Source of the DNA: Lolliginicoccus suaedae
GTDB taxonomy: Bacteria; Actinomycetota; Actinomycetes; Mycobacteriales; Mycobacteriaceae
Assembly (NCBI RefSeq): GCF_008312885.1
Contig: NZ_VSSO01000004.1
Location: forward strand, 310,001 to 374,000
DNA: 64,000 nt
Direction: 5' to 3'
Shown: positions 9,828-18,590 of the stretch, in pieces
Layout of the letters: every line of letters starts with the position of its first letter
Position numbering within the stretch: the first letter of the stretch is position 1
The notes under the pieces: generated by a model
Told to the model about the DNA's origin: nothing
The model's database searches: none
Seen by the model: the letters and a program-made list of their open reading frames with translations, nothing else
Position numbers and translations under genes: made by a program

Positions 9828-10346
9828 CTAGGCGCTGTTGACCCATTCATCGGTGCCGTCGGTGAATACCTGACGCTTCCAGACGGGCAGCTCGGCCTTG
9901 ATCTGGTCGACGAGCTCGGCGCAGGTGGCGAAGGCTTCGGCGCGGTGGTCAGCCGCGACGGCGCAGACGAGAGCGGCGTCGCCGATGGCGAGGGGTCCGA
10001 TGCGGTGGCTGACGGCGATGGCGCGAACGCCGCGGGCGTGCTGGGCGATGTCGGCCACGACTCGCTCGACGATGCGTCCGGCGGTGGGGTGGGCTGTGTA
10101 GTCGAGGGCGGTGACGCCGCGCCCGCTGTCGTGATCGCGGACGACTCCGGCGAAGCTCACGATGGCACCAGCCGCGGGATGCTCGACGAGCCGCTCGTGC
10201 TCGGTGGTGCCGATCGGCTCCGTGGTGACGGCGGCGAGGCGCACCTCAGCTCCCACGACCGCGGCTGAACCCCCAGCGCCTGGACCACCAGCGCCCCCGT
10301 CGGCCTCGGTGTTGTCCGGCTCGGGCGTGGTAGGTCCGCTAGTCAT
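9828..10346 (-). CDS. moaE: Molybdopterin synthase catalytic subunit MoaE
   Basis: 172 residues. An acidic and Gly-rich N-terminal extension of about 35 residues precedes the MoaE fold: [46 protein letters not shown] and the C-terminal active-site segment [16 protein letters not shown] with the conserved Lys. MoaE with MoaD inserts the dithiolene sulfurs into cPMP. The ATG at 10346 overlaps the end of mog by 8 bp; the much longer open frame upstream is not used because it would lie wholly within mog. Confidence 0.92.
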   Translation of the reverse strand: MTSGPTTPEPDNTEADGGAGGPGAGGSAAVVGAEVRLAAVTTEPIGTTEHERLVEHPAAGAIVSFAGVVRDHDSGRGVTALDYTAHPTAGRIVERVVADIAQHARGVRAIAVSHRIGPLAIGDAALVCAVAADHRAEAFATCAELVDQIKAELPVWKRQVFTDGTDEWVNSA

Positions 10347-10812
10347 GGTTGCCGTGTCCTTGGATCTGGTCGAGGGCGTGCTCGAGGATGCCGTCGAGGA
10401 TGGCGAGGCCGTCCTTGACGCCCCCGCGCGAGCCGGGCAGGTTGACGATGAGCGTCTTCCCTGCGATGCCTGCGATGCCGCGGGAAAGCATGGCGGTAGG
10501 GATGCGGGCGACGGCGCTCTGGCGGAGGGTCTCGGCGATGCCGGGGATCTGGTAGTCGAGCAGCGCGGCGGTGTGCTGGGGGGTGGTGTCGGTGGGGCTG
10601 AGCCCGGTGCCACCGGTGGTGAGGATGACCCCGCAGCCACGGTCGAGGGCGTCGCGGAGGGCTTGGGCGACGGGGTCCCCATCCGCGACGACGGTGGGCT
10701 CGCTGACGGCGAACCCGCGGCCCTGGAGCCATTCGGCGATGAGTGGCCCGGTGCGGTCGGTGTAGGTCCCGGCGGCGGCGCGGGTGGAGGCGACGATGAC
10801 GGCGGCTCTCAT
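10339..10812 (-). CDS. mog: Molybdopterin adenylyltransferase Mog
   Basis: 157 residues. MoCF-binding fold with the signature [15 protein letters not shown] (about residues 64-78), the block [22 protein letters not shown], and [16 protein letters not shown]. It adenylates molybdopterin before Mo insertion. It overlaps moaC by 4 bp (ATGA) and moaE by 8 bp, a tight operon. Confidence 0.93.
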   Translation of the reverse strand: MRAAVIVASTRAAAGTYTDRTGPLIAEWLQGRGFAVSEPTVVADGDPVAQALRDALDRGCGVILTTGGTGLSPTDTTPQHTAALLDYQIPGIAETLRQSAVARIPTAMLSRGIAGIAGKTLIVNLPGSRGGVKDGLAILDGILEHALDQIQGHGNHD

Positions 10813-11306
10813 GGTTGCTGCCAGTCCCCGGACTTGCCACCGTGCTTGCTGGTGACGCGGATGTTGTTCATGGTTGCTGCGGGGTCCACTGCTTTGACCA
10901 TGTCGTGGAGGGTGAGCCCGGTGACGGCGACGGCGGTGAGTGCTTCCATCTCGGCGCCGGTCTTGCCGGTGGTGGTGATGCGCGCGGTGATTCCGACGGT
11001 GGTGTCGGCGAGGTCGAGGTCGACGGTGACTCCGGTCAGCGCGAGGGGGTGGCAGAGCGGGATCAGGTCGGGGGTGCGCTTGGCGGCCATGATCCCGGCG
11101 ATGCGGGCGGTGGCGAGCGCGTCGCCCTTGGGGAGCCCGTCTCCGGCGAGGAGCGCGATGACCTCGGCGGTGGTGTGGAACGTTCCTTGCGCGATGGCGA
11201 CGCGGGCGGTGATGCTCTTGTCGCTGATGTCGACCATGCGCGCGGCGCCCCGATTGTCGACGTGTGTCAATCGGGGCTGGTGCTGCGGTTCGCTTGTGTC
11301 GTCCAC
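10809..11306 (-). CDS. moaC: Cyclic pyranopterin monophosphate synthase MoaC
   Basis: 165 residues. Contains DLIPLCHPLALTGV and GAEMEALTAVAVTGLTLHDMVKAVD, the MoaC active-site blocks. It converts the MoaA product to cPMP, so moaA/moaD on one strand and moaC-mog-moaE on the other form one pathway. It follows the 61-residue gene by 14 bp. Confidence 0.94.
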   Translation of the reverse strand: MDDTSEPQHQPRLTHVDNRGAARMVDISDKSITARVAIAQGTFHTTAEVIALLAGDGLPKGDALATARIAGIMAAKRTPDLIPLCHPLALTGVTVDLDLADTTVGITARITTTGKTGAEMEALTAVAVTGLTLHDMVKAVDPAATMNNIRVTSKHGGKSGDWQQP

Positions 11307-11320
11307 GGCGGGTGCTGTGG

Positions 11321-11506
11321 TCAGCGGTTCACCACGGTGTAGGGGTGGATGTAGGGAAGCTGGTCGGCGGGCACCGGGAAGGTGGTCTCGCCGAACGGCG
11401 AGAGCGCGCCTGCCACATCGGAGGCGAGCTCGGTGACGGCGTGGGCGCCCTCGGGGAGCGCGGGCCAGCCGGAGTCAACGTATTGGTCCTTCTTCTTGTC
11501 AGCCAC
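11321..11506 (-). CDS. Small conserved protein at head of moaC-mog-moaE operon
   Basis: 61 residues, soluble and acidic: a charged start ([13 protein letters not shown]), the middle [15 protein letters not shown], and an aromatic end PYIHPYTVV. It appears to correspond to the conserved hypothetical gene that lies between moaC2 and the helicase-associated gene in mycobacteria (Rv0863). Function unknown. Divergent from the gene at 11588 with an 81-bp shared promoter region. Confidence 0.65.
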   Translation of the reverse strand: MADKKKDQYVDSGWPALPEGAHAVTELASDVAGALSPFGETTFPVPADQLPYIHPYTVVNR

Positions 11507-11587
11507 GGTTCTATTTTGACAGGTCTTGGTCCGTGGCGCGCGGGCGCGGTCCCTTTTAGGGGTGCGGAGTCTCTACCCTGGTAGTCG

Positions 11588-13885
11588 ATGACGCGAACAA
11601 GCTCGGACGATGCTGCATTCGATGCATGGCTGCTAGGGCGTGGCGAGGAGTGGCTCGTGACGCTGCTCTCGGTGCGCCCGGACTTGGCCGTGCCCCCTCC
11701 ATTGAATGGCCGGGTGCTGTGCGAGCGGGTGCGGTTGCGGGCATCTGTGCAGCGCGCGATGGATGAGGCGGACTATTTCACGTTGTCCGTGGTGGAGGCG
11801 TTCGTGGTGGCGGGCGCGGCGCGCGAACGGGTGCCAGCGACCGCGGCGGCCGAGGTGCTGCGTGCTGCCGGGCTGGAGTTCGCGGAGGCGGAGGTCTCCG
11901 AGCGGGTGATGTGGTTGCGCGAGCGGGCCTTGTTGTGGGGCGATGATCCCGAGGGCGCGGGTGGCGGCGCCGGGCAGCCAGTGCGGTTGCTGGCGAGCGT
12001 GGCGGAGTGCGTGCCGTGGCGGGCTGGGAGGCTGGGCTCATTGCGCGATGTTGCTTCCGTCGGAGCCGTTCCGGATCTCGTGGCGGGGGCGGACGAGGCG
12101 CAGCGGTCAATCCTGGAGACGCTGGCGCATGGCTCTCCAGTGGGCTCGACGCGCGATGCGGAGCCGGGCGCGGACCCGGAGCGCCCGGTGCCACGGTTGA
12201 TCGAGGCTGGACTGCTGGTGCGGGTGGATGAGCGCACGGTGGAGCTGCCGCATCATGTGGGCCAGTGGTTGCGGGGCGATGCGATGGTGGATCCGCATTC
12301 GGTGGCCGAGCCTGCGGGTGGCGCGGGCCGCGCGCCTGGCCAGAAGCAGGTGGATGGTGCCGCTGCGGGCGAGGTGGCGGATTTGCTGCGGGAGTGCGAT
12401 GCGCTGGTGACGGCGCTCGGCGATGCCCCGTTGCAGGGGTTGCGCGCGGGCGGTGTCGGGGTGCGGGAGCTGCGTCGGCTCGCCAAGCAATCGGGGGTGG
12501 CGGAGGAGCGGTCGGCCCTGCTGCTGGAGGTGCTGGTGGAGGCCGGGCTGGTGGGCAGCCAGCCAGCGACGAGCGGCTTGGTGCTGGAGTGGGCGCCGAC
12601 GGATGCGTCGGATGCGTGGGGCCGGGCGGATATGGCGCACCGCTGGTCGGTGCTGGCGCGGGCGTGGTGGTTGATGCCACGCCGGCCGTGGCTGGTGGGC
12701 GCGCGGGATCGTGATGGCAAGCCGGTGGTGGTGCTGTCGGACGAGGTGGGGCAGGTCTCCGCGCCGGCGGATCGGCGGGTGATCGTGGAGGCGGTCGCGG
12801 CGGGCCGGGGTGCTGATGCGCTCGCGGTGCAGCGGTGGTTGCTGTGGCGGTGGCCGCGCTTGTCCCGGCGCTTCGGTGGCGTGGTGGTGCGCTCGGTGCT
12901 GGCGGAGGCCCGGCAGCTGGGCGTGGTGGCGAGCGGGGTCCTGTCGGGGCTGGGCGTCTCGGCACCGGGCCAGGTACTGCTGGAGGAGGGGGACCTGACG
13001 GCGCTGGCCCGCGCGGTCGATGGGATCCTGCCGGAGCCCCTCGATCATGTGCTGGTGCAGGCGGACTTGACGGTGGTGGCGCCAGGGCCATTGCTGCCGG
13101 AGCTGCAGCAGCAGGTGGCGCTGGTGGCGGACGTGGAGTCGGCGGGCGCGGCGACGGTGTTCCGGGTGACGGAGCGCAGCGTGCTGCGAGCGCTGGACGC
13201 GGGCTGGTCGGCGGCGCAGGTGCATCAGTTGTTCGAGCGTCGTTCGCGCACTCCGGTGCCGCAGGCGTTGTCGTACCTGGTCGATGACATGGCGCGGCGG
13301 CATGGCCGGTTGCGCGTGGGGGTGGGGTCGGCGTTCGTGCGGTGCGAGGATCCGGCGTTGTTGTCGGAGATCCTGGCTTCCTCGGTGGCCGATGTGCTGG
13401 GGCTGCGGGCGCTGGCGCCGACGGTGGCGGTGTCGCAGGCGCCGTTGACGGAGGTCCTGGAGCGGCTGCGGGCGGCCGGGTTCTCCCCCGCTGGCGAGGG
13501 CGTCGATGGGGCCATCGTCGATATGCGGCCACGGGGCACGCGGGTGCCACCGCATCGGATGCCACGGCGCGCGGCCGCGGGGATCCTGCATGCGCCACCG
13601 CGGGAGCAGCTCGAGCAGGTGGTGCGCAACGTGCGGGCGGCAGCAGCGGAGCCGGGCCGGGTGGGGGCGTCGATGTCGGAGACCCTGGCGATGCTGCAGC
13701 TGGCGCTGGCGAGCCGGTCGCGGGTGACGATCGGGTATGTCGATGCGCAGGGCGTGGCGGGCGTCCGGACTGTGGTGCCGGTGTCCGTGGCGGGCGGGCA
13801 GCTGGAGGCCGTGGATGCGTCGGCGGGCGTGGCGCGGCGGTTCCCGATGCATCGGATCAGTGCGGTGACAGTGCACGACGCTTGA
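11588..13885 (+). CDS. Helicase-associated protein (XPB partner, Rv0862c-like)
   Basis: 765 residues. N-terminal winged-helix-like repeats are followed by a middle region with DHVLVQADLTVVAPGPL, which is typical of the Helicase_C_3 (XPB/Ssl2 helicase-like N-terminal) domain, and a C-terminal WYL-like segment SRVTIGYVDAQGV. It lacks Walker A and DExH motifs and so is not an active helicase. In mycobacteria the same gene precedes the XPB helicase, and the two are thought to act together in nucleotide-excision-type repair. A -10-like TACCCT lies 8 nt before the ATG (leaderless start). Confidence 0.87.
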   Translation: MTRTSSDDAAFDAWLLGRGEEWLVTLLSVRPDLAVPPPLNGRVLCERVRLRASVQRAMDEADYFTLSVVEAFVVAGAARERVPATAAAEVLRAAGLEFAEAEVSERVMWLRERALLWGDDPEGAGGGAGQPVRLLASVAECVPWRAGRLGSLRDVASVGAVPDLVAGADEAQRSILETLAHGSPVGSTRDAEPGADPERPVPRLIEAGLLVRVDERTVELPHHVGQWLRGDAMVDPHSVAEPAGGAGRAPGQKQVDGAAAGEVADLLRECDALVTALGDAPLQGLRAGGVGVRELRRLAKQSGVAEERSALLLEVLVEAGLVGSQPATSGLVLEWAPTDASDAWGRADMAHRWSVLARAWWLMPRRPWLVGARDRDGKPVVVLSDEVGQVSAPADRRVIVEAVAAGRGADALAVQRWLLWRWPRLSRRFGGVVVRSVLAEARQLGVVASGVLSGLGVSAPGQVLLEEGDLTALARAVDGILPEPLDHVLVQADLTVVAPGPLLPELQQQVALVADVESAGAATVFRVTERSVLRALDAGWSAAQVHQLFERRSRTPVPQALSYLVDDMARRHGRLRVGVGSAFVRCEDPALLSEILASSVADVLGLRALAPTVAVSQAPLTEVLERLRAAGFSPAGEGVDGAIVDMRPRGTRVPPHRMPRRAAAGILHAPPREQLEQVVRNVRAAAAEPGRVGASMSETLAMLQLALASRSRVTIGYVDAQGVAGVRTVVPVSVAGGQLEAVDASAGVARRFPMHRISAVTVHDA

Positions 13886-13934
13886 TTTTCTGCACAATGG
13901 AGGGTCTGTTGCCAAGAGCGTGAGGAGCGTGTGC

Positions 13935-15605
13935 GTGTCGGGTGGTCCGCTGATCGTGCAGTCTGACAAGACGCTGCTGCTGGAGATCGACCATGAGTCG
14001 TCGGCGGCGGCGAGGTCGGCCATCGCGCCGTTCGCGGAGCTCGAGCGCGCGCCTGAGCATGTGCACACCTATCGGGTGACGCCGCTGGCGCTGTGGAACG
14101 CGCGCGCGGCGGGCCACGATGCCGAGCAGGTGGTGGATGCGCTGGTGCGGTTCTCGCGGTATCCGGTGCCGCAGGCGCTGCTGGTGGACATCGTGGACAC
14201 GATGGGCCGCTACGGCCGCTTGCAGCTGGTGAAGCATCCGGTGCATGGGTTGACGCTGGTGAGCCTGGACCGGGCGGTGCTGACAGAGGTGCTGCGGCAC
14301 AAGAAGATCGCGCCGATGCTGGGCGCGCGCATCGATGAGGACACCGTCGCGGTGCATCCCTCGGAGCGGGGCCGGTTGAAGCAGGTGCTGCTGAAGGTGG
14401 GCTGGCCGGCGGAGGATTTCGCGGGCTATGTCGATGGCGAGGCGCATGAGATCACGCTCGATACCAGCGGCGGCTGGCAGCTGCGCGACTATCAGCAGAT
14501 GGCGGCGGACTCGTTCTGGGATGGCGGCTCCGGCGTGGTGGTGCTGCCGTGCGGCTCGGGCAAGACGATCGTGGGGGCGGCGGCGATGGCGCGGGCCTCG
14601 GCGACGACGCTGATCCTGGTGACCAACACCGTCTCGGGCCGGCAGTGGAAGCGGGAGCTGCTGGCGCGGACATCGCTGACGGAGGATGAGATCGGCGAGT
14701 ACTCGGGCGAGCGCAAGGAAGTCCGCCCGGTGACGATCGCCACGTACCAGGTAATAACGCGCCGCTCGAAGGGCGAGTACAAGCACCTGGAGCTGTTCGA
14801 CTCGCGCGATTGGGGCCTGGTGATCTACGACGAGGTGCATCTGTTGCCGGCGCCGGTGTTCCGCATGACCGCGGACCTGCAATCGCGCCGCCGCCTGGGC
14901 TTGACGGCGACGCTGGTGCGCGAGGACGGCCGCGAGGGCGATGTGTTCTCGCTGATCGGGCCCAAGCGGTATGACGCGCCGTGGAAGGACATCGAGGCGC
15001 AGGGCTGGATCGCCCCGGCGGACTGCGTGGAGGTGCGGGTGACGCTCACTGAGGCGGAGCGCATGGCCTACGCGGTGGCCGAGCCGGAGGAGCGGTACAA
15101 GCTGTGCTCGACGGCGCGCACGAAGATCGCGGTGGTCAAGTCGATCCTGGCGCGGCACGAGGGCGCGCAGACCCTGGTGATCGGCGCCTACCTCGATCAG
15201 CTGGAGGAGCTGGGCGCGGAGCTCGGCGCCCCGGTGATCCAGGGGTCGACGCGCAACAAGGAGCGCGAGGAGCTGTTCGATGCGTTCCGGCGCGGCGAGG
15301 TCAGCACCCTGGTGGTGAGCAAGGTGGCGAACTTCTCGATCGATCTGCCGGAGGCGACGGTGGCGGTGCAGGTGTCCGGCACGTTCGGCTCGCGGCAGGA
15401 GGAGGCGCAGCGGCTCGGTCGGTTGCTGCGGCCCAAGAAGGACGGGCACCAGGCGCACTTCTACTCGGTGGTCTCCCGCGACACCCTCGATACGGAGTAC
15501 GCGGCGCACCGGCAGCGCTTCCTCGCCGAGCAGGGCTATGCGTACCGGATCGTCGATGCGGACGACCTGCTCGGTCCCGCGGTGGGGGACGCTGCATCCG
15601 AGTAG
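13935..15605 (+). CDS. ercc3: XPB-type DNA repair helicase
   Basis: 556 residues from the GTG at 13935, chosen because AGGAG ends 7 nt upstream and the product then starts SGGPLIVQSDKTLLLEIDHE, as family members do. Domains in order: N-terminal Helicase_C_3-like domain; XPB damage-recognition domain; RecA1 with Walker A LPCGSGKT, DEVH box IYDEVHLLP and GLTATLVREDGRE, which holds the RED motif; RecA2 with QGSTRNKEREELFDAF and QRLGRLLRPK. Superfamily 2 3'-5' helicase of nucleotide excision repair. It follows its partner gene by about 50 bp. Confidence 0.95.
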   Translation: MSGGPLIVQSDKTLLLEIDHESSAAARSAIAPFAELERAPEHVHTYRVTPLALWNARAAGHDAEQVVDALVRFSRYPVPQALLVDIVDTMGRYGRLQLVKHPVHGLTLVSLDRAVLTEVLRHKKIAPMLGARIDEDTVAVHPSERGRLKQVLLKVGWPAEDFAGYVDGEAHEITLDTSGGWQLRDYQQMAADSFWDGGSGVVVLPCGSGKTIVGAAAMARASATTLILVTNTVSGRQWKRELLARTSLTEDEIGEYSGERKEVRPVTIATYQVITRRSKGEYKHLELFDSRDWGLVIYDEVHLLPAPVFRMTADLQSRRRLGLTATLVREDGREGDVFSLIGPKRYDAPWKDIEAQGWIAPADCVEVRVTLTEAERMAYAVAEPEERYKLCSTARTKIAVVKSILARHEGAQTLVIGAYLDQLEELGAELGAPVIQGSTRNKEREELFDAFRRGEVSTLVVSKVANFSIDLPEATVAVQVSGTFGSRQEEAQRLGRLLRPKKDGHQAHFYSVVSRDTLDTEYAAHRQRFLAEQGYAYRIVDADDLLGPAVGDAASE

Positions 15606-15633
15606 GCGGGGCCGCCGACGTAGGCTGGTAGGC

Positions 15634-16290
15634 GTGCGTACCTTGGATTTCCTTGTTGATGTGCCCCATGCCCGCCGTGTGAACGAGATGCTCGCGGACC
15701 TGCGCCGGGTGCAGTTCTCGGCGTTGATCGTGATCGCGCTGCTGATCGGTGGCGCGGTCGGGCTGTTCATGGTCGGCCAGCCGTGGGCCTTCGTGGTGGC
15801 GGGCGCATTGCTCGTGGCGGCGGTCGGCATGGGATACGCGGGCATCTACGCCCCGCGGCAGGCCTCGGACTTGCAGAAGCTGTACAACGAGTACGAGCTG
15901 GTGCCTGCGGTGGTGACGGCGGTGCGGCCGCGCGGGGTGACGCTGCTCGCGCTGGTCAATGTGGTGCGGGACCGCTCGAGGCCGCCGGTGTGGGCGCTGG
16001 TGCCGCGGCGCGTGCAGAACCTGCCGGGGCATGAGCGCCGCGAGGGCGAGCGCGTGGCGTGCGTGGCGGTGACGTCGGGCGCTCCGGGCTCGAAGGTGTG
16101 GCAGCAGGTGCGTCCGGTGCCGATCGCGTGGGGCGCGCGGGATGTCGATGTGCTCGCTCGCGCCGTGCGGGCGATCCCCCATGTCGAGTGGGAGGTGCTG
16201 CGCAAGAACATGGTCCGCACCGAGGAGGCGGAGAAGTCGCGCACCTATCCGATCCTCAAGGACAAGGAACTGCCGCCCGAGCTGCGCTGA
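15634..16290 (+). CDS. DUF3239 family membrane protein
   Basis: 218 residues from a leaderless-type GTG (TAGGCT lies 7 nt upstream). It starts RTLDFLVDVPHARRVNEML, then has two adjacent membrane helices (ALIVIALLIGGAVGLFMV and AFVVAGALLVAAVGMGYAGIY), and a cytoplasmic domain of about 130 residues with ELVPAVVTAVRPRGVTLLALV and VACVAVTSGAPGSKVWQQVRP. This resembles the DUF3239 family of corynebacteria; no function is known. Last gene before a long noncoding region. Confidence 0.75.
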   Translation: MRTLDFLVDVPHARRVNEMLADLRRVQFSALIVIALLIGGAVGLFMVGQPWAFVVAGALLVAAVGMGYAGIYAPRQASDLQKLYNEYELVPAVVTAVRPRGVTLLALVNVVRDRSRPPVWALVPRRVQNLPGHERREGERVACVAVTSGAPGSKVWQQVRPVPIAWGARDVDVLARAVRAIPHVEWEVLRKNMVRTEEAEKSRTYPILKDKELPPELR

Positions 16291-16350
16291 ATAGCGCGCG
16301 CGGCACACGCCCCCTGCTTCCTATTCGATTTCGCATATCCTTATGTCACC

Positions 16351-16377
16351 AATGTGAACTGAGATACGCATCACATT
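16351..16377. promoter_or_regulatory. Spaced dyad AATGTGA-N13-TCACATT
   Basis: Perfect 7-bp inverted repeat with TGTGA/TCACA cores. The 13-nt spacer is longer than the 6 nt of CRP sites, so either an unrelated regulator or two half-sites are possible. An overlapping TCAC-CAAT-GTGA dyad lies just upstream. Confidence 0.4.
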
Positions 16378-16389
16378 ACATTTCTAGAA

Positions 16390-16415
16390 ATCGGTCGGTG
16401 TTTCACGCGACCGAT
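16390..16415. promoter_or_regulatory. 8-bp inverted repeat, operator-like
   Basis: ATCGGTCG at 16390-16397 and CGACCGAT at 16408-16415, perfectly complementary, with a 10-nt spacer. Size and spacing suit a dimeric repressor such as a TetR protein. Confidence 0.4.
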
Positions 16416-16813
16416 CAGCGAAGTTCGCCTAGATTGCTGATGTGGCTAGCCCGCCACGAGTCCCGGATGGTCCGGTTTGCCGGATACCACTGAGGCAAAC
16501 GCCCAGGGCACGTGAAGCGTCCCACTCCCTGGGACGTTGGTAAACCGCCGGTTAACTGAACGGGAAAGCCACCCGTGACGTCGCTCACAAGACGCTTCAT
16601 GGCTACTTAGTGAACGCTCAGTAAACTCACAGCATATCCGCGTACGAATCTGCGTGTGCCCGGTTTGTGATAGCGGCGATATCCGCGTCGATCGCGTTAA
16701 CAACGCCAGACGTAGGCTCCCGATCGCTGGTGCGGTGCGGTAGAAATCTTTCCGAGCGCCAAACCGGCGCAGCACCATTCACGAAGCACGACCCGAACCA
16801 AGGAGCTAGCCCC

Positions 16814-17035
16814 ATGGACGCACTTGCCCAGATCTTCGCTGACGCCGAGTACTTCCTCGAGTTCCTCCCCGCCGCGGGTGACTTCTTCTCCGGCGCTGGT
16901 GACTACAACTCCGGCACCGGCGACCTGCTCTCCGGCATCGCCGCCATCCTCGACTCGAGCAGCGGCTCCATCGAGACCCTCAACGGCCTCGAGGGCACCA
17001 CCGAGGTCGTCGAAGAGGTTGCCGAAGAGAGCTGA
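16814..17035 (+). CDS. PorH-like 73-residue microprotein
   Basis: The ATG is preceded by AGGAG 8 nt upstream. The product has no signal peptide, is strongly acidic, and has alternating hydrophobic and small residues: an N-terminal DALAQIFADAEYFLEFLPAA, a Gly/Ser-rich centre (FFSGAGDYNSGTGDLLSG), AAILDSSSGS, and an acidic end VVEEVAEES. Size, absence of signal, amphipathic character and a Ser near the C-terminus resemble PorH of Corynebacterium, a mycolated outer-membrane channel subunit. Only about 230 bp separates it from a mycolyltransferase gene. The porin role is inference; the gene itself is well supported. Confidence 0.62.
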   Translation: MDALAQIFADAEYFLEFLPAAGDFFSGAGDYNSGTGDLLSGIAAILDSSSGSIETLNGLEGTTEVVEEVAEES

Positions 17036-17057
17036 TCTCTCTCTTTCTGAGTGATCC

Positions 17058-17094
17058 CCGCACCCCCGAGCGCTCGCCGCGCCCGGGGGTGCGG
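17058..17094 (+). terminator. Hairpin after the PorH-like gene
   Basis: 11-bp stem CCGCACCCCCG / CGGGGGTGCGG starting 23 bp after the stop codon, with a 15-nt loop. Confidence 0.6.
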
Positions 17095-17266
17095 TGCATC
17101 CAGGGCCCCATGCACCACGGTCACCGGCCGGGCAAGCACCGGGAGAGCACAACACGATCGCGGTCGTGCACCAATCCCCTGTAACGCCCGGTATGCCCTG
17201 AAGCGATCGTTTAATGTTCCCCGCGAACCACTTCCGTTCCGCATTCAATAAGGTGAGGTCACATAC

Positions 17267-18280
17267 ATGCGCCGAGCAACGTTCCGACGCAGGCTGGTCA
17301 CCGCGGCCGCTGCCACTGCCCTGCTGGTCGCCCCCGTCGCGGCCACGAGCACCACCGCCCTCGGCCAGGCATCCGGCGCGTACGTGGTGTCCACCGAGAT
17401 CACCGACTCGCAGAAGATGACGGTCAACGTCTACTCCCCCTCGATGGACCGGGTCATCCCCATCGAGGTGCTGCGCCCCGCCGACACCTCGGTGCCGCGC
17501 CCCACCCTGTACCTGCTCAACGGTGCCGGCGGTGGCGAGGATTCCGCAACCTGGTCCGCGCGCACCGACGCTGACGAGTTCTTCTCCGACAAGAACGTCA
17601 ACGTCATCACCCCCATCGGGGGCCGCTTGTCGTACTACACCGACTGGGAGCGCGAAGACCCGACGCTCGGTCTCCACAAGTGGGAGACCTTCCTCACCGA
17701 GGAGCTTCCCCCCGTCATCGACAACGCGCTGGGCGCCAATGGCGTGAACGCGGTCGCCGGCATCTCCACCTCCGCGACGAGCGTGTTCAACCTCGCCATC
17801 ACCCGGCCGGGGCTGTTCAACGCCGTCGCCGCCTACAGCGGCTGCGCGCAGACCGCCGATCCGCTCGGCCAGGAATACATCCGCACCGTCGTCGAGGGCC
17901 GCGGCAACGCGGACGCCACCAACATGTGGGGCCCCTACGGCGGGCCGAACTGGGTGGCGCATGATCCGGTCATCAACGCGGAGAAGCTGCGCGGCACCAC
18001 GATCTACGTCTCCAACGGCACTGGCATCGCTGGTGAGCACGACACCATCGCCGATTCCCGCATCAATGGCGACCAGACGACGCTCGCCAATCAGGTCATC
18101 GTCGGTGGCGCCATCGAGCTCGCCACCATCCCCTGCACGATCAACCTGCAGTCGCGACTCGCGCAGCTAAACATCCCCGCCACGTTCAACTGGCGTCCCA
18201 CCGGCACCCACTCGTGGGGCTACTGGGAGGACGACCTGCACGATTCATGGCCCGTCATCGCCGACGCCATCGGCGCCTGA
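17267..18280 (+). CDS. Secreted mycolyltransferase (antigen 85 family)
   Basis: 337 residues. A signal peptide of about 35 residues (RRRLVTAAAATALLVAPVAA) precedes an alpha/beta-hydrolase esterase domain. The nucleophile elbow is AGISTSATSVFNLAI (GxS, equivalent to GLSMAAS of antigen 85), the oxyanion segment is YLLNGAGGGEDSATW, and the catalytic His lies in GTHSWGYWEDDL, matching GTHSWEYW of antigen 85. It transfers mycolic acids to trehalose, arabinogalactan or proteins in the cell envelope. The flanking PorH- and PorA-like genes suggest protein O-mycoloylation among its roles. Confidence 0.9.
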   Translation: MRRATFRRRLVTAAAATALLVAPVAATSTTALGQASGAYVVSTEITDSQKMTVNVYSPSMDRVIPIEVLRPADTSVPRPTLYLLNGAGGGEDSATWSARTDADEFFSDKNVNVITPIGGRLSYYTDWEREDPTLGLHKWETFLTEELPPVIDNALGANGVNAVAGISTSATSVFNLAITRPGLFNAVAAYSGCAQTADPLGQEYIRTVVEGRGNADATNMWGPYGGPNWVAHDPVINAEKLRGTTIYVSNGTGIAGEHDTIADSRINGDQTTLANQVIVGGAIELATIPCTINLQSRLAQLNIPATFNWRPTGTHSWGYWEDDLHDSWPVIADAIGA

Positions 18281-18307
18281 CCCGCACCTGACCCCGAAAG
18301 GACCACC

Positions 18308-18430
18308 ATGGGTTCGATCACTGACATCGCTGACTTCTTCTACTCGCTCGCCGAGGTGTCCTACAGCATCGAGGGCTTCTTCGACGGGGCGGCGTTCATC
18401 GCGGACCTGATCGTCCAGATCCAGGGCTGA
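18308..18430 (+). CDS. PorA-like 40-residue microprotein
   Basis: ATG 28 bp after the mycolyltransferase stop, preceded by GAAAGGACCACC. The product GSITDIADFFYSLAEVSYS continues to an end reading GAAFIADLIVQIQG. It has no signal peptide, is acidic and amphipathic. Corynebacterial PorA, a 45-residue mycolated porin, ends in a closely similar way (GAVADLIGLLG, from memory). The several Ser residues (2, 12, 17, 19) are possible acylation sites. A strong intrinsic terminator follows, so this is the end of a real transcript. Confidence 0.65.
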   Translation: MGSITDIADFFYSLAEVSYSIEGFFDGAAFIADLIVQIQG

Positions 18431-18442
18431 GCCAGCAGCACG

Positions 18443-18485
18443 AGGGCCCCGGCAGTGGAAAACTCCACCGCCGGGGCCCTTTTTT
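18443..18485 (+). terminator. Strong intrinsic terminator
   Basis: Stem of about 16 bp AGGGCCCCGGC-GTGGA / TCCAC-GCCGGGGCCCT with one A-C mismatch and an AAAC loop, followed by six T residues. The best canonical terminator in the window. Confidence 0.92.
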
Positions 18486-18503
18486 CGTGCTCAAAGCCGC
18501 CAC

Positions 18504-18558
18504 GAGTGTGCGATCAACAACAGCTCCAGCGCGAAATCGTGTCGTTTTTCGCACACTC
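18504..18558. repeat. Imperfect inverted repeat between convergent genes
   Basis: GAGTGTGCGA (18504-18513) and TCGCACACTC (18549-18558), with partial pairing continuing inward. Lies between the porin-like operon terminator and the 3' end of fadD, so it may act as the minus-strand terminator. Confidence 0.5.
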
Positions 18559-18590
18559 AAGGGGCGGGCTTGGGGCCGCACGCCCCGCCG

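Larger units (their letters stand above)
16291..16813. promoter_or_regulatory. 523-bp regulatory region upstream of the porin-like gene
   Basis: AT-richer than its surroundings and without a credible gene. It contains a spaced dyad AATGTGA-N13-TCACATT (16351-16377), an 8-bp inverted repeat ATCGGTCG-N10-CGACCGAT (16390-16415), and a partial palindrome GGTAAACCGCCGGTTAAC near 16539. The length suggests a heavily regulated or strongly expressed downstream gene. Confidence 0.5.

Noticed and set aside
12107-15845. Two minus-strand frames of more than 650 codons
   Set aside because: Antisense to the helicase-associated gene and XPB helicase, which have complete conserved motifs; typical high-GC shadow frames.
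16446-16778. Possible 110-residue minus-strand gene upstream of the porin-like gene
   Set aside because: Sequence has no conserved look and the DNA carries several regulatory dyads; more likely control region.
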